Shown here: positions 26,602-35,902 of the stretch, piece by piece | Layout of the letters: every line of letters begins with the position of its first letter | Position numbering within the stretch: position 1 is the first letter of the stretch | Source of the DNA: Flavobacteriales bacterium UBA7612 | Lineage (GTDB): Bacteria; Bacteroidota; Bacteroidia; Flavobacteriales; Weeksellaceae | DNA length: 64,000 nt | Direction of reading: 5' to 3' | Assembly: GCA_002484335.1 (NCBI GenBank) | Contig: DLJQ01000006.1 | Coordinates: 52,831-116,830 of the forward strand | Position numbers and translations under genes: made by a program | Notes under the pieces: generated by a model | Seen by the model: only the letters and a program-made list of their open reading frames with translations | Database searches by the model: none | Told to the model about the DNA's origin: nothing

Positions 26602-27558
26602 TTATTTTTTTAATTCTAATCGGTTGTATTTATTATAAAATCTCTTAAAAAGATTAAAAATTATAAAAATACTAACTAGTATAAGTGGATATATAATTTT
26701 TGTATTGTAATATAATTTTTCTTTAAACTCTTTATTATATGTAATATCTATAGGAAAAATAATTTTAGATGATGTTATTAATTTATTATCAATCATTAAT
26801 ATGTCATCTACATATTGACTTTTTAAATTTATTACATCATTCAAACTTTGATAAGTATTTACATTAAGTTGTCCTTTAGTATTATCGAAGTTATTTGATC
26901 CTAGATTATTTAAAATTAAATTAATTTGCTCAATTGATTTAGTTAATTGTATTCTATTTTCTTTTAGATTATCTATTTCTATTTTTTGTTTCTTTAAATA
27001 ATATGAAGAATTATTAAGTTTATTTAATAAAAAATCTATAGATTCTTTGGAGTATTTTTCATCTGTTGTTGAAATTGTAATCAGAAATGATGTATTGAAA
27101 TTTTTAAATTCTTCTTTTTTTATAAAATCTTCAAACTTTACTCCACTTTCTGATAAAGTTTTAAAGAAATCACGATTTTTAGAATTATTAAAATAAGAAT
27201 TTATATCTAAAATTGGTGTAACTTCTATTCTAATAATATTATTTAATAATTTTTTCTCTTTATCATTTTTAGTTGTTAAATTTTTGTAATTTTTAGAGAT
27301 AGAATACAAATACTCTGTACTGTTAAAATTTGGTACAACAACTATATCACTTCTAAATGACTTTTGTAAAGTTTTTTCTAATACTACACTTATTAATAAT
27401 CCTAAAATTATAAGACCAATAAAGATAAATATGTTTTTTATAAAAAATCGAATTGATTTAAAAATAAAAAATCCTAAACTGTCAAACATTGATTTAATTT
27501 TTTTTAATAAATAAATCAAATCAATTTCTTGATTAGTTGATAAATTGTTTTTTTCCAT
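26602..27558 (-). CDS. Wzz-like polysaccharide chain-length regulator
   Basis: A 318-residue protein with one membrane helix near each end (about residues 44-66, IFIFIGLIILGLLISVVL, and 290-308) and a long, charged, helical periplasmic middle. This is the polysaccharide co-polymerase (Wzz) plan that sets glycan length together with Wzy. No tyrosine-kinase domain is attached, and the usual proline-rich motif before the second helix is absent, so it is a divergent member. It sits between two GT2 genes with gaps of 1 and 2 bases. The call rests on topology and context. Confidence 0.72.
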   Translation of the reverse strand: MEKNNLSTNQEIDLIYLLKKIKSMFDSLGFFIFKSIRFFIKNIFIFIGLIILGLLISVVLEKTLQKSFRSDIVVVPNFNSTEYLYSISKNYKNLTTKNDKEKKLLNNIIRIEVTPILDINSYFNNSKNRDFFKTLSESGVKFEDFIKKEEFKNFNTSFLITISTTDEKYSKESIDFLLNKLNNSSYYLKKQKIEIDNLKENRIQLTKSIEQINLILNNLGSNNFDNTKGQLNVNTYQSLNDVINLKSQYVDDILMIDNKLITSSKIIFPIDITYNKEFKEKLYYNTKIIYPLILVSIFIIFNLFKRFYNKYNRLELKK

Positions 27559-27559
27559 T

Positions 27560-28408
27560 TTACTTATTAATATTTTTAAAAAGTTTATTTTTTAACTCAG
27601 CTCTTCTGTCATTTAATTTATCAAAAAAGTCAGCAAATCTATATAATTTATTATTTGTTTTTTTGTAATATAATTTTTTACTTTCTTCCATCCATTTCTT
27701 TTTATTGATTGAGCTTTTAGTTTGTGATCCTCCCTCAAAATGGATTATTTTTACATAAGGTAATACATAAAATTTATATCCTAAATCACTTAGTCTATGT
27801 GAAAGTTCCGTTTCTTCATAATACATAAAAAAATCTTCATCAAAACCATTCAATTTATCAAAGATTTTTTTAGATATAAAAAAATCAGCACCAGTTATAA
27901 AACCATTAATACTTATTGGATGTTTAGAAAAAGAGTAATACAATTGATTTTTGTATAGAATTCTAGTAAAAATATTAAAACAAAATTCATTGAAAGATAA
28001 AATAAGACTTGGACGTAAATGATGAAATGACATATTAGGCTTTAAATCTTTTGTTAATAAATTACCACCACAAACACCAGCATTAGGTGTTTTTTCCATG
28101 AATGTAAAAAATTCATATATAGCATTGTCAAGTAGTAGTGTGTCAGAATTTAGTAAAAAAAGATATTTTCCTATTGCATATTTATTACCTAAATTATTTC
28201 CAGCTCCAAAACCTGCGTTTTTTTCACTAAGAATTAATTTAATCTTAGGAAATATAGTTTTCAAATTTTCTATTGATCTATCTGGAGAATTATTATCAAC
28301 AACAATAACTTCAAAATCAATAAATTTAGTTTTTTCATAGATAGTTTTTATACACTCTATAACAAGTTGTGTTGTATTATAATTAACAATTATTATTGAA
28401 ACGTCCAT
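27560..28408 (-). CDS. GT2-family glycosyltransferase (rhamnosyltransferase-like)
   Basis: A 282-residue GT-A transferase. It begins VSIIIVNYNTTQLVIECI, followed by FEVIVVDNNSPDRS, the NAGFGAGNNLG loop, the LLNSDTLL metal site and GFDEDFFMYYEETELSHRL. This motif set is typical of WcaE/rhamnosyltransferase-type GT2 proteins in O-antigen and capsule loci. A Lys/Asn-rich tail may touch the membrane. It lies one base from the flippase gene and one base from the Wzz-like gene, in the same transcript. Confidence 0.92.
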   Translation of the reverse strand: MDVSIIIVNYNTTQLVIECIKTIYEKTKFIDFEVIVVDNNSPDRSIENLKTIFPKIKLILSEKNAGFGAGNNLGNKYAIGKYLFLLNSDTLLLDNAIYEFFTFMEKTPNAGVCGGNLLTKDLKPNMSFHHLRPSLILSFNEFCFNIFTRILYKNQLYYSFSKHPISINGFITGADFFISKKIFDKLNGFDEDFFMYYEETELSHRLSDLGYKFYVLPYVKIIHFEGGSQTKSSINKKKWMEESKKLYYKKTNNKLYRFADFFDKLNDRRAELKNKLFKNINK

Positions 28409-28409
28409 T

Positions 28410-29864
28410 TTATTTTTTTATTAAGTAATTTTTAATTTTATTTTTATTCTCTATTAGAATTGACTCCTTTACAAGATATAAAAATGATAAATAAATAATA
28501 CAAGAAAAAGAAGAAATTAACCCAATTGTAAATAAAGTATTTTTATTATTAAAGAATACTATAAATAAATACATTAATATTCCTCCAATAAAGTAATAAG
28601 TATTATTAAAGCTAAAGAAATTAATTTTTAATAATTGTTTTTTTGTCATAATAATCATTATAATAACTGCTAAAAATTCTACTATTAGGTTTACCCAAGC
28701 TGTTGCCAAATGAAAATACTTAGGGATAAAAATTATATTCAGAACAATGCTTATAATAGCAGTAATGAATACGACCAATGTGTAAAGTCTTTCTTCACCT
28801 TGAGGATATAAAACCATAAATGCAAGAAAATATGCTAAACCTATAATTACAACAAGTGGTGATAGTATTTTCATAGGGATTATTGAACCTAAAAACTCTT
28901 TACCAGCCATTAATTCTATAATATAATCTGAAAAACTAAAAAATATGACGGAAATTGGAATAGATATAAATAAAATGTACTTTAATGTTTTTTCTAAATA
29001 TGTATTATAAGATTTAAAATCTTTCTTTTCATATAAATTTGATAAACGTGGTAACATTACTGAACCAAGTGTTGTAATAAATAATATTGCAAATCTTATA
29101 AGTTTATTTGAGGTTGAATATAAACCAACGTATTTATCTCCAACTAAATAACCTAATAAAGTGTTGTCCATTTGTACATAAATACTTACAGATATTGTTG
29201 CTAGAAAAATTGTTAGAATACCTTTTAAATGCTTTTTAATATTTAGATCCTTAAATTTAATCAATGTTAAATTGATAAACTTTTTTATATAGAAAAAATT
29301 GAAAATATTAGACCCAGCAGTTGAAAATGTCATAATTGCAGCATATGTCAAAACATCATTTTCAGTTTTTACTAATAAAAATAAAAGAGTAAGAGTTATA
29401 GCTTTTATAATTATAAATCGTACAGTAATATATAATTGATCTTCTATCCCTTGAAAAAACCATTCAACTCCTATATTAGTTAAAAATATTAATGGACTAA
29501 TTAATATAAGTATCTCTTTATAATTGTTTAACGAATTAATATTAAAAATTAAAAAAAATAATAGTAAATAGGATATAATTGTAGTTAATAAAAGTATTGA
29601 TATTAATTCAAAAAAAACTTTGGTTCTAATTAATTCATTATCTCTAACTCTTGCTATTTCTCTTATTCCATACATAGGAATTCCCAAAGAAGAAAAAAGT
29701 ACAAAATACGTTATTATAGAATTAGCATATTCATACTTTCCTACAGCATCTACTCCCAAAGTTTTATTAACATATTGGAAAACTAATAAACCAATTAGTG
29801 TTGATAAAACTGTTCGCGTAATATTTAAGATGTAGTTTACTTTAAGTGTTTTTACTTTAAGCAT
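28410..29864 (-). CDS. Oligosaccharide flippase (Wzx/MATE-like)
   Basis: A 484-residue membrane protein with twelve to fourteen helices of the polysaccharide transport (Wzx, RfbX) family, which flips undecaprenyl-linked repeat units to the periplasmic face. Family features include the N-terminal NYILNITRTVLSTLIGLLVF helix, the GVDAVGKYEYANSI loop and the MLPRLSNLYEKKDF segment in the middle. It is the first gene of the minus-strand polysaccharide locus, with a -7 box 33 bases upstream, and the following GT2 gene starts 1 base after its stop. Confidence 0.9.
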   Translation of the reverse strand: MLKVKTLKVNYILNITRTVLSTLIGLLVFQYVNKTLGVDAVGKYEYANSIITYFVLFSSLGIPMYGIREIARVRDNELIRTKVFFELISILLLTTIISYLLLFFLIFNINSLNNYKEILILISPLIFLTNIGVEWFFQGIEDQLYITVRFIIIKAITLTLLFLLVKTENDVLTYAAIMTFSTAGSNIFNFFYIKKFINLTLIKFKDLNIKKHLKGILTIFLATISVSIYVQMDNTLLGYLVGDKYVGLYSTSNKLIRFAILFITTLGSVMLPRLSNLYEKKDFKSYNTYLEKTLKYILFISIPISVIFFSFSDYIIELMAGKEFLGSIIPMKILSPLVVIIGLAYFLAFMVLYPQGEERLYTLVVFITAIISIVLNIIFIPKYFHLATAWVNLIVEFLAVIIMIIMTKKQLLKINFFSFNNTYYFIGGILMYLFIVFFNNKNTLFTIGLISSFSCIIYLSFLYLVKESILIENKNKIKNYLIKK

Positions 29865-29896
29865 TATTTAGTTTAAGTTAGTTTTTAATTTAACCA

Positions 29897-29904
29897 CAAA
29901 AATA
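29897..29904 (-). promoter_or_regulatory. -7 box of the polysaccharide operon
   Basis: TATTTTTG on the minus strand matches TAnnTTTG and lies 33 bases upstream of the flippase ATG. Genes from the flippase to the ligase are packed closely enough to be read from it. Confidence 0.5.
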
Positions 29905-29987
29905 ATCTTTTATTATGAATAACCGTTATTAATTATTTTTTTTAGAATTATATCATATATATAATGTGTACAAAAAAACTATTTCAT

Positions 29988-29995
29988 TAAATTTG
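29988..29995 (+). promoter_or_regulatory. -7 box of the tdk-murF/alr operon
   Basis: TAAATTTG matches TAnnTTTG and lies 32 bases before the tdk ATG. Confidence 0.5.
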
Positions 29996-30026
29996 CTCAT
30001 ACATTTTATAATTAAACTTTACACTT

Positions 30027-30623
30027 ATGTTCCTCGAAAATACCTTTAATCATCAACAAAAAAGTGGTTGGATAGAAGTTATCTGTGGCTCAATGTTTTC
30101 TGGTAAAACCGAAGAACTTATCCGTCGTTTAAAAAGAGCTGAATTTGCAAAGCAACGCGTAGAGATTTTTAAACCTACTGTTGATACGCGTTATGCAGAA
30201 AGAGAAGTTGTTTCACATAATCAAAATTCTATTAATTCTACACCTGTAGAATATTCATCTGCAATATTATTATTAGCTGATGATTGTGATGTAGTAGGAA
30301 TTGATGAAGCTCAATTTTTTGATGAAGGAATTGTAGAAGTTGCGAATGAATTGGCAAATCAAGGTAAACGTGTAATTGTTGCTGGTTTAGATATGGATTT
30401 TAAAGGTCGACCTTTTGGTCCAATGCCTAACCTTCTTGCAACTGCAGAATATATTACAAAAGTGCATGCTATTTGTGTTCGTACAGGAGGATTAGCAAAT
30501 TATTCTCATAGAAAAATAGATAGTGATCGTTTAGTCGAACTTGGAGAAACATCAGAATATGAACCATTAAGTCGTGCTGCTTTTTGGGAAGAATTAAAAA
30601 AACATAAACTTGAAAAATTATAG
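30027..30623 (+). CDS. tdk: Thymidine kinase
   Basis: A 198-residue type II thymidine kinase that phosphorylates thymidine in the salvage pathway. The P-loop is GSMFSGKTEELIRRL near residues 22-36, and the catalytic glutamate lies in VVGIDEAQFFDEG. The lasso region holds GGLANYSHRK. The usual structural zinc cysteines are only partly present (AICVRTGG), as in some Bacteroidota enzymes. The stop overlaps the murF-alr start by 14 bases, so the two are probably coupled. Confidence 0.95.
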   Translation: MFLENTFNHQQKSGWIEVICGSMFSGKTEELIRRLKRAEFAKQRVEIFKPTVDTRYAEREVVSHNQNSINSTPVEYSSAILLLADDCDVVGIDEAQFFDEGIVEVANELANQGKRVIVAGLDMDFKGRPFGPMPNLLATAEYITKVHAICVRTGGLANYSHRKIDSDRLVELGETSEYEPLSRAAFWEELKKHKLEKL

Positions 30624-33075
30624 CCTAAATCAAATATCTAGTATTGTCAATGGAAATCTAATTGGCGATGGAGAGCAAATCATTCATCAAATTTTTTTTG
30701 ATTCAAGAATGATTATTAATCCTATCAATGGAATCTTTTTTGCTTTTCATCACAATCAAAAAGATGGTCATAAATATATACAAGATGCATTTGATAAAGG
30801 TATTCGTAATTTTATTGTAGATAATTCTTTTAAAGAATTTGATAAAGCAAATTTTATAAAAGTTGATAATCCATTAGTTGCTTTGCAGCAATGGGCAAAG
30901 TATCATCGTGAGCAATTTAATTTTCCAATAATTGGAATTACAGGTTCCAATGGTAAAACAATCGTTAAAGAATGGTTGAACCAATTATTATGGAAAAAAT
31001 TTCATATTGTTCGTAGCCCTAAAAGTTACAATTCTCAATTTGGTGCTGCTATTTCTATATTACAAATAGAGCAGAATAATAATTTAGGGATTTTTGAAGC
31101 TGGAATTTCTCAACTAAATGAAATGGATAATCTGCAAAAAATTATTCAGCCAACGATTGGTGTTCTTACAAATATTGGAATAGCTCATTTGGAAAATTTT
31201 AAAAGTAGAGATGAACTGATTCAAGAAAAGCTAAAGTTATTTTATGGTGTTGATAAACTTGTTTATATGATTGATGATGATAAAATTCATCAATCAATAA
31301 TAAAAAATAAAAAACTGTCTGATATTAATAAAATAACTTATGGTTATTCAGATCTAGCCGATGTTAAAATTTTAGAAGTATCAGGGAAACAATCAAATAC
31401 TGAAATTTCTATTTTACATAATCAAGAAATTTTCACTTACTCTATTCCTTTTTTAGATGATGCTTCTATTAAAAATAGTTTAATTTGTTTAGCAACATTA
31501 ATTAGTTTAAATATTGATTATAAGTTGTTTAAAAAAGAATTTAGTGAGCTTTTACCAATAGAAATGAGATTGGAAATTAAAGAGGCAATCAACAATTCTA
31601 TTTTAATTAATGATACATTCAATTCTGACTTAAATTCCTTGAAAATAGGTTTAAATGTTCTTAATCAGCAACCAAAAGAAAAAAAATCACTTGTTTTAAC
31701 TGATATTTTACAAAGTAACTTATCAGATTCAGAATTATATAATCAAACTGCAGATTTAGTTAATCCATATCATTTTGACGAAATTGTTTTGATAGGTGAG
31801 AAAATATCCATGTTCAAAAATTTATTTCAATCCTATGTACGTTCATATAATTCTACGGATGAATTTCTAGAACAATTTAAACATCAAAATGTAGATAACG
31901 AAGCAATTTTATTAAAAGGAGCTCGACCTTTCAAGTTAGAGAAAATTTCGAATGAATTAGAGACTCGTTCAAATGATTCAGTTTTAGAAATCAATTTACA
32001 ACATCTTATAGAAAATATAAGTGTTTACCGTTCTTTATTAAAACCAACTACAAAGCTAATGTGTATGGTAAAAGCAAATAGTTACGGAACTGGAAGTTTT
32101 GAGGTAGCAAATGCTTTACAAAATAATGGTGTTGATTTTCTTGGTGTCGCAATAGCAGATGAAGGTAAAGAATTAAGAGAAGCTGGTATTACGATTCCTA
32201 TTGTGGTTATGAATCCTGAACAAAATAGTTATTCAACAGTTATTGATTATCAATTAGAACCAGAAATCTACAGTTTGCGTGTTCTAAAGTTATTTATTCA
32301 GAAATTACAAGAAAAACAAATCTCAACAGCTTATCCAATCCATCTCAAAATGGAAACAGGAATGAATCGTTTAGGTTTTCATGAAGACGATTTTGATGAA
32401 CTTATCCATATTCTTAAAAATAATTCTCAAGTTTATATTCGTTCCATTTTCACTCATTTGGCTACAGCAGATATGCCTGAAGAAAAAGAATATGCAAAAT
32501 ATCAATTAAGTAGGTTTGATAATAGTTATGATATTATCACTAAAGCATTAAATATTCAACCAATAAAACATGCTCTAAATTCTCCTGGCATTGTTGCTTA
32601 TGGTGAACATCAGTATGATATGGTTCGTTTAGGTATTGGGATGTATGGCTATTCAGAATATACTGATTTTATGAATAAATACCTAAAACCAGTTGTGAGA
32701 TTTAAAACAGTTATTTCTCAAATATCTACAATTGAAAAAGGTGAAACTGTTAGCTATGGTAGGAAATTTACTGCTGAAAGAGAAACTAAAATTGCAACTT
32801 TACCAGTGGGCTATGCAGACGGTATTCGTAGGTCTTTAGGTTATGGTAAAGGCAAAGTTGGTATTCATGGAAAATTAGCAATCATTACAGGAACTATTTG
32901 CATGGATATGATGATGGTAAATGTTACAGATATCAATTGTAAAGAAGGAGATGAAGTAACTATTTTTGGAGATTTTCCAACTTTGGCAGATGTTACAACA
33001 TGGTTAGGAACAATTCCTTATGAAGTTTTAACTTCTGTATCCCATCGTATCAAACGTGTTTATTATAAAGAATAA
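30610..33075 (+). CDS. MurF-Alr fusion: UDP-MurNAc-tripeptide--D-Ala-D-Ala ligase / alanine racemase
   Basis: An 821-residue fused enzyme of a type known in Bacteroidota. Residues 1 to about 450 are MurF, with the ATP loop GITGSNGKT near residue 115 and the NDTFNSDLNSL segment; it adds D-Ala-D-Ala to the cell-wall precursor. Residues from about 460 are alanine racemase, with the PLP lysine in MVKANSYGTG near residue 488, RLGIGMYGY, and the catalytic tyrosine loop PVGYADGIRRSLGYG. The racemase thus supplies D-Ala to the same pathway. The start is a TTG that overlaps the tdk end by 14 bases; no better ATG lies nearby. A degenerate copy of the dispersed element (R2) follows the stop. Confidence 0.94.
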   Translation: MKNYSLNQISSIVNGNLIGDGEQIIHQIFFDSRMIINPINGIFFAFHHNQKDGHKYIQDAFDKGIRNFIVDNSFKEFDKANFIKVDNPLVALQQWAKYHREQFNFPIIGITGSNGKTIVKEWLNQLLWKKFHIVRSPKSYNSQFGAAISILQIEQNNNLGIFEAGISQLNEMDNLQKIIQPTIGVLTNIGIAHLENFKSRDELIQEKLKLFYGVDKLVYMIDDDKIHQSIIKNKKLSDINKITYGYSDLADVKILEVSGKQSNTEISILHNQEIFTYSIPFLDDASIKNSLICLATLISLNIDYKLFKKEFSELLPIEMRLEIKEAINNSILINDTFNSDLNSLKIGLNVLNQQPKEKKSLVLTDILQSNLSDSELYNQTADLVNPYHFDEIVLIGEKISMFKNLFQSYVRSYNSTDEFLEQFKHQNVDNEAILLKGARPFKLEKISNELETRSNDSVLEINLQHLIENISVYRSLLKPTTKLMCMVKANSYGTGSFEVANALQNNGVDFLGVAIADEGKELREAGITIPIVVMNPEQNSYSTVIDYQLEPEIYSLRVLKLFIQKLQEKQISTAYPIHLKMETGMNRLGFHEDDFDELIHILKNNSQVYIRSIFTHLATADMPEEKEYAKYQLSRFDNSYDIITKALNIQPIKHALNSPGIVAYGEHQYDMVRLGIGMYGYSEYTDFMNKYLKPVVRFKTVISQISTIEKGETVSYGRKFTAERETKIATLPVGYADGIRRSLGYGKGKVGIHGKLAIITGTICMDMMMVNVTDINCKEGDEVTIFGDFPTLADVTTWLGTIPYEVLTSVSHRIKRVYYKE

Positions 33076-33078
33076 TTA

Positions 33079-33146
33079 GACAATTCCTTCGGACGAGGTT
33101 TTTCATTTCAATCTTTGCTTGTCTCAAAGAGTTTTTATTACAATCT
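33079..33146 (+). repeat. Dispersed palindromic element, copy R2 (degenerate)
   Basis: ATTCCTTCGGACGAGG followed by TTTCAATCTTT, a short core and GTTTTTATTACAATCT resemble the 5' and 3' blocks of the other copies but with many changes. It lies directly after the murF-alr stop. Confidence 0.55.
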
Positions 33147-33219
33147 AAATTTTAGATTATAATATAAATAAGATTGGTATTATAAATGCTTATCTTTATT
33201 TTTTCAATCTGTATAAGAT

Positions 33220-35421
33220 ATGTATAAGTTTCTTCCAATTTATTTTCTTTTTTCACTTTTTGTTTTTTCTCAAGAAACAAAGGAAAATTCTTCTCGTCCA
33301 AAAGTTGGTGTTGTACTTAGTGGTGGTGGTGCAAAAGGCTATGCGCACGTTGGAGCTCTCAAGGCTATAGAAGAGGCTGGAATCAAAATTGATTATATTG
33401 GAGGTACAAGTATGGGAGCTATTATTGGAGGATTATATGCGGCAGGTTATAGTCCAGATGAATTAGAAAAAATAATGCATCAATTAGATATTTCTTCACT
33501 TATTACCCAAAATAAAGATAGAGCTGAAATTCCATTTTTTGATAAATCATATAAAGAAAAATATATTCTAGAACTACCTTTTGATAATTTTAAATTAACA
33601 ATTCCTAATGCTTTTTCTAAAGGTCAAGGTCCTTTGGATTTATTAACTTATTTATTTCGTCCAGTACATGGAATAGATGATTTTAATCAACTTCCTACGC
33701 CATTTTTTTGCATAGGTACTAATATAGAAACTGGACAAGAAAAAATTTTCCATTCTGGTTTTTTACCACGAGTTGTTCTAGCTTCTGCTGCTTATCCAAC
33801 GATGTTAGATCCTGTAAGTATAGATGGGCAATTATATGTTGATGGAGGAGTTGTGAATAACTTCCCTGTTAAAGAAATCAAAGACATGGGGGCAGATATT
33901 ATTATTGGTGTTGAATTAGGAGATGGTTTATTAAAAAGAGATGAATTGAATTCTGCAATTGATATTCTTAGTCAAATTATGACTATGAGTATCGTCAAAA
34001 AAACCGATGAACAGAAAAAAATGGTTAATGTTCTAATAAAACCTGATTTAAAAAAATATTCTGTTACTAGTTTTGATGATGTTGAACCTATTTACAAAAA
34101 AGGTTATGAAGCATCCGAAAAAGTATTTGATCAATTAAAAGAAATTGCTAAAATTCAAAATGATCATTCTGTAAAAAGAAAAGAGATTAAGTTGGATGAT
34201 TATGCTTTGGTAAAAAAAATAAATATAGAAGGTTTAAAGAATTATAATGATAATTATATTGAAGGTAAATTGGGTATTCGCCCTCCAGAATTAATAAAAT
34301 ATGACGATTTGAAATTAGGAATCAATCGACTTTATGCTTCAGGAAACTTTAATAATATTACATATAAAATTTCTGAATTAGATGATAATGAAAATCTTTT
34401 GACCTTAAAAGTAGAAGAAAATAAGAATAAACAATCAATACGTTTTGGTTTACATTATGATGATCTTTTTAAGACAGGTTTACTGTTAAATTTTACTTCT
34501 AAAAATTTATTATTAAAAAATTCAACACTTTCTGCTGATCTTGTTGTGGGTGATTTTATGAGATATAATCTAAACTATTATATAGACAATGGTTATTTAC
34601 CTAGTTTAGGATTTAATTCTTATTCATATAATTTTGATAAAGAAATTAATTTAAATAAACTTCTTGACAATTCAAACTACAACAGAGTTAATTATAATTT
34701 TCGAGAATATATTAATCAATTATATGTTCAGTCTACAATAAAAGAGAAATTTGCTATAGGAATTGGTCTAGAACATCAATATACAAATGTTTTTACTAAT
34801 AATTATTTAGAAGATAATAAAGAAATTTCTTCTAAAACAGAAGGTTTCTTTTGGAAAGGTTATGGGTATATTAAAGCTGATAATCGAAATAACGCGAACT
34901 ATGCTAGAAGTGGTGTTAAATTTGATGGAACTTTTAAATATATATTTGATTCTAATATTGATAATTTCGAAACTAATTATTTATTGGAAGGAAATTTAGA
35001 AGCAAACTTTCCTTTAAATAATTTCCTAAGTTACAGATTTACTGCTAACTTTGGAACCTTTTTTAATGGTAATGTAACGACTCCTCAAAAATTTTATTTA
35101 GGAGGTTATACAGAGCAACATTTTTTAAATTATACTAAGTTCTATGGTTTACCATTTGGTTCTGCAATTGGAGATAATAAATTAATTTTTGGTTCTCAAA
35201 TTCAAGCCAAAGTTTTAAGAAATCATTACACAAGTTTATTTATTAATGTAGCTAATATAACTGATCGATTTGAACAATTAAGTTTAACTGATTACAAGTA
35301 TCTCGGTTATGGAGTTACTTATGGTTATGATAGTCCTTTGGGACCTATTAATTTTATTTGGAGTTATTCGCCATATACTAAGAAAGGGTTATTTAATTTA
35401 AGTTTAGGATATTGGTTTTAA
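33220..35421 (+). CDS. Patatin-like phospholipase fused to POTRA and outer-membrane barrel (PlpD-like)
   Basis: A 733-residue protein with three parts. A signal peptide (MYKFLPIYFLFSLFVFSQ) leads to a patatin hydrolase at about residues 28-220, with the oxyanion loop SGGGAKGYAHVGAL, the nucleophile elbow GGTSMGAI near residue 64 and the Asp dyad in YVDGGVVNNFPV. A POTRA-like domain follows at about 335-400 (VKKINIEGLKNYNDNYIEGK). The C-terminal half is a 16-strand-type BamA-like beta barrel ending in aromatic Phe (LSLGYWF), the BAM recognition end. The plan matches type Vd autotransporters, which expose or release a lipase. It is followed by ybeY after 4 bases. Confidence 0.9.
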   Translation: MYKFLPIYFLFSLFVFSQETKENSSRPKVGVVLSGGGAKGYAHVGALKAIEEAGIKIDYIGGTSMGAIIGGLYAAGYSPDELEKIMHQLDISSLITQNKDRAEIPFFDKSYKEKYILELPFDNFKLTIPNAFSKGQGPLDLLTYLFRPVHGIDDFNQLPTPFFCIGTNIETGQEKIFHSGFLPRVVLASAAYPTMLDPVSIDGQLYVDGGVVNNFPVKEIKDMGADIIIGVELGDGLLKRDELNSAIDILSQIMTMSIVKKTDEQKKMVNVLIKPDLKKYSVTSFDDVEPIYKKGYEASEKVFDQLKEIAKIQNDHSVKRKEIKLDDYALVKKINIEGLKNYNDNYIEGKLGIRPPELIKYDDLKLGINRLYASGNFNNITYKISELDDNENLLTLKVEENKNKQSIRFGLHYDDLFKTGLLLNFTSKNLLLKNSTLSADLVVGDFMRYNLNYYIDNGYLPSLGFNSYSYNFDKEINLNKLLDNSNYNRVNYNFREYINQLYVQSTIKEKFAIGIGLEHQYTNVFTNNYLEDNKEISSKTEGFFWKGYGYIKADNRNNANYARSGVKFDGTFKYIFDSNIDNFETNYLLEGNLEANFPLNNFLSYRFTANFGTFFNGNVTTPQKFYLGGYTEQHFLNYTKFYGLPFGSAIGDNKLIFGSQIQAKVLRNHYTSLFINVANITDRFEQLSLTDYKYLGYGVTYGYDSPLGPINFIWSYSPYTKKGLFNLSLGYWF

Positions 35422-35425
35422 AACT

Positions 35426-35851
35426 ATGATAGAATTATTTTATGAAACAGATTTTGAGTTACACGAATCTCAAAATTGGATAGATTGGATCGTAGAAAGT
35501 ATGAAAAATGAAGGTAAAAATATAGAAGAGTTAAACTATATTTTTTGTGATGATGAATACTTATTACAAATTAATCGTCAATATTTGGATCATGATTACT
35601 ACACAGATGTTATAGGATTTGATAATTCTATAGAAGATGATTTAATGGGAGATATCTTTATTAGTGTCGAAAGAATAAAAGATAATTCAATACAAAATAA
35701 TGTATCATTCGAAAATGAATTAGCACGTGTTGTTATTCATGGAATATTACATTTTGCTGGATACATGGATAAAGATCCTGAGGATAAAACTTTAATGACT
35801 TCTAAAGAAGATTATTATTTAAGTACATTTAGTTTACTAAAAAATCAATAA
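35426..35851 (+). CDS. ybeY: Endoribonuclease YbeY (rRNA maturation factor)
   Basis: A 141-residue metal-dependent RNase needed for 16S rRNA 3' maturation and ribosome quality control. The fold motif NRQYLDHDYYTDVIGFD and the metal site VIHGILHFAGYMDKDPEDK are clear. The canonical third histidine after GYD is replaced here by a Met-Asp-Lys-Asp sequence; similar changes occur in Bacteroidota, so activity may still be intact. The length is standard. Its stop codon TAA overlaps the ATG of a 12-codon frame that encodes the parS-like site. Confidence 0.93.
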   Translation: MIELFYETDFELHESQNWIDWIVESMKNEGKNIEELNYIFCDDEYLLQINRQYLDHDYYTDVIGFDNSIEDDLMGDIFISVERIKDNSIQNNVSFENELARVVIHGILHFAGYMDKDPEDKTLMTSKEDYYLSTFSLLKNQ

Positions 35852-35867
35852 TGTTTCACGTGGAACA
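35852..35867. promoter_or_regulatory. parS-like centromere site 1
   Basis: TGTTTCACGTGGAACA differs from the widely conserved ParB-binding parS (TGTTTCACGTGAAACA) at one base. It begins one base after the TA of the ybeY stop and lies in the 51-base gap before mnmG. Its exact reverse complement occurs at 37784-37799. Confidence 0.82.
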
Positions 35868-35902
35868 TTATTATTTATTACAATTTTAAGTTAAAAATAA
35901 AG

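Noticed and set aside
30610..30623. Considered a frameshift between tdk and murF-alr
   Set aside because: Both proteins are complete; the 14-base overlap with a TTG start is ordinary coupling.
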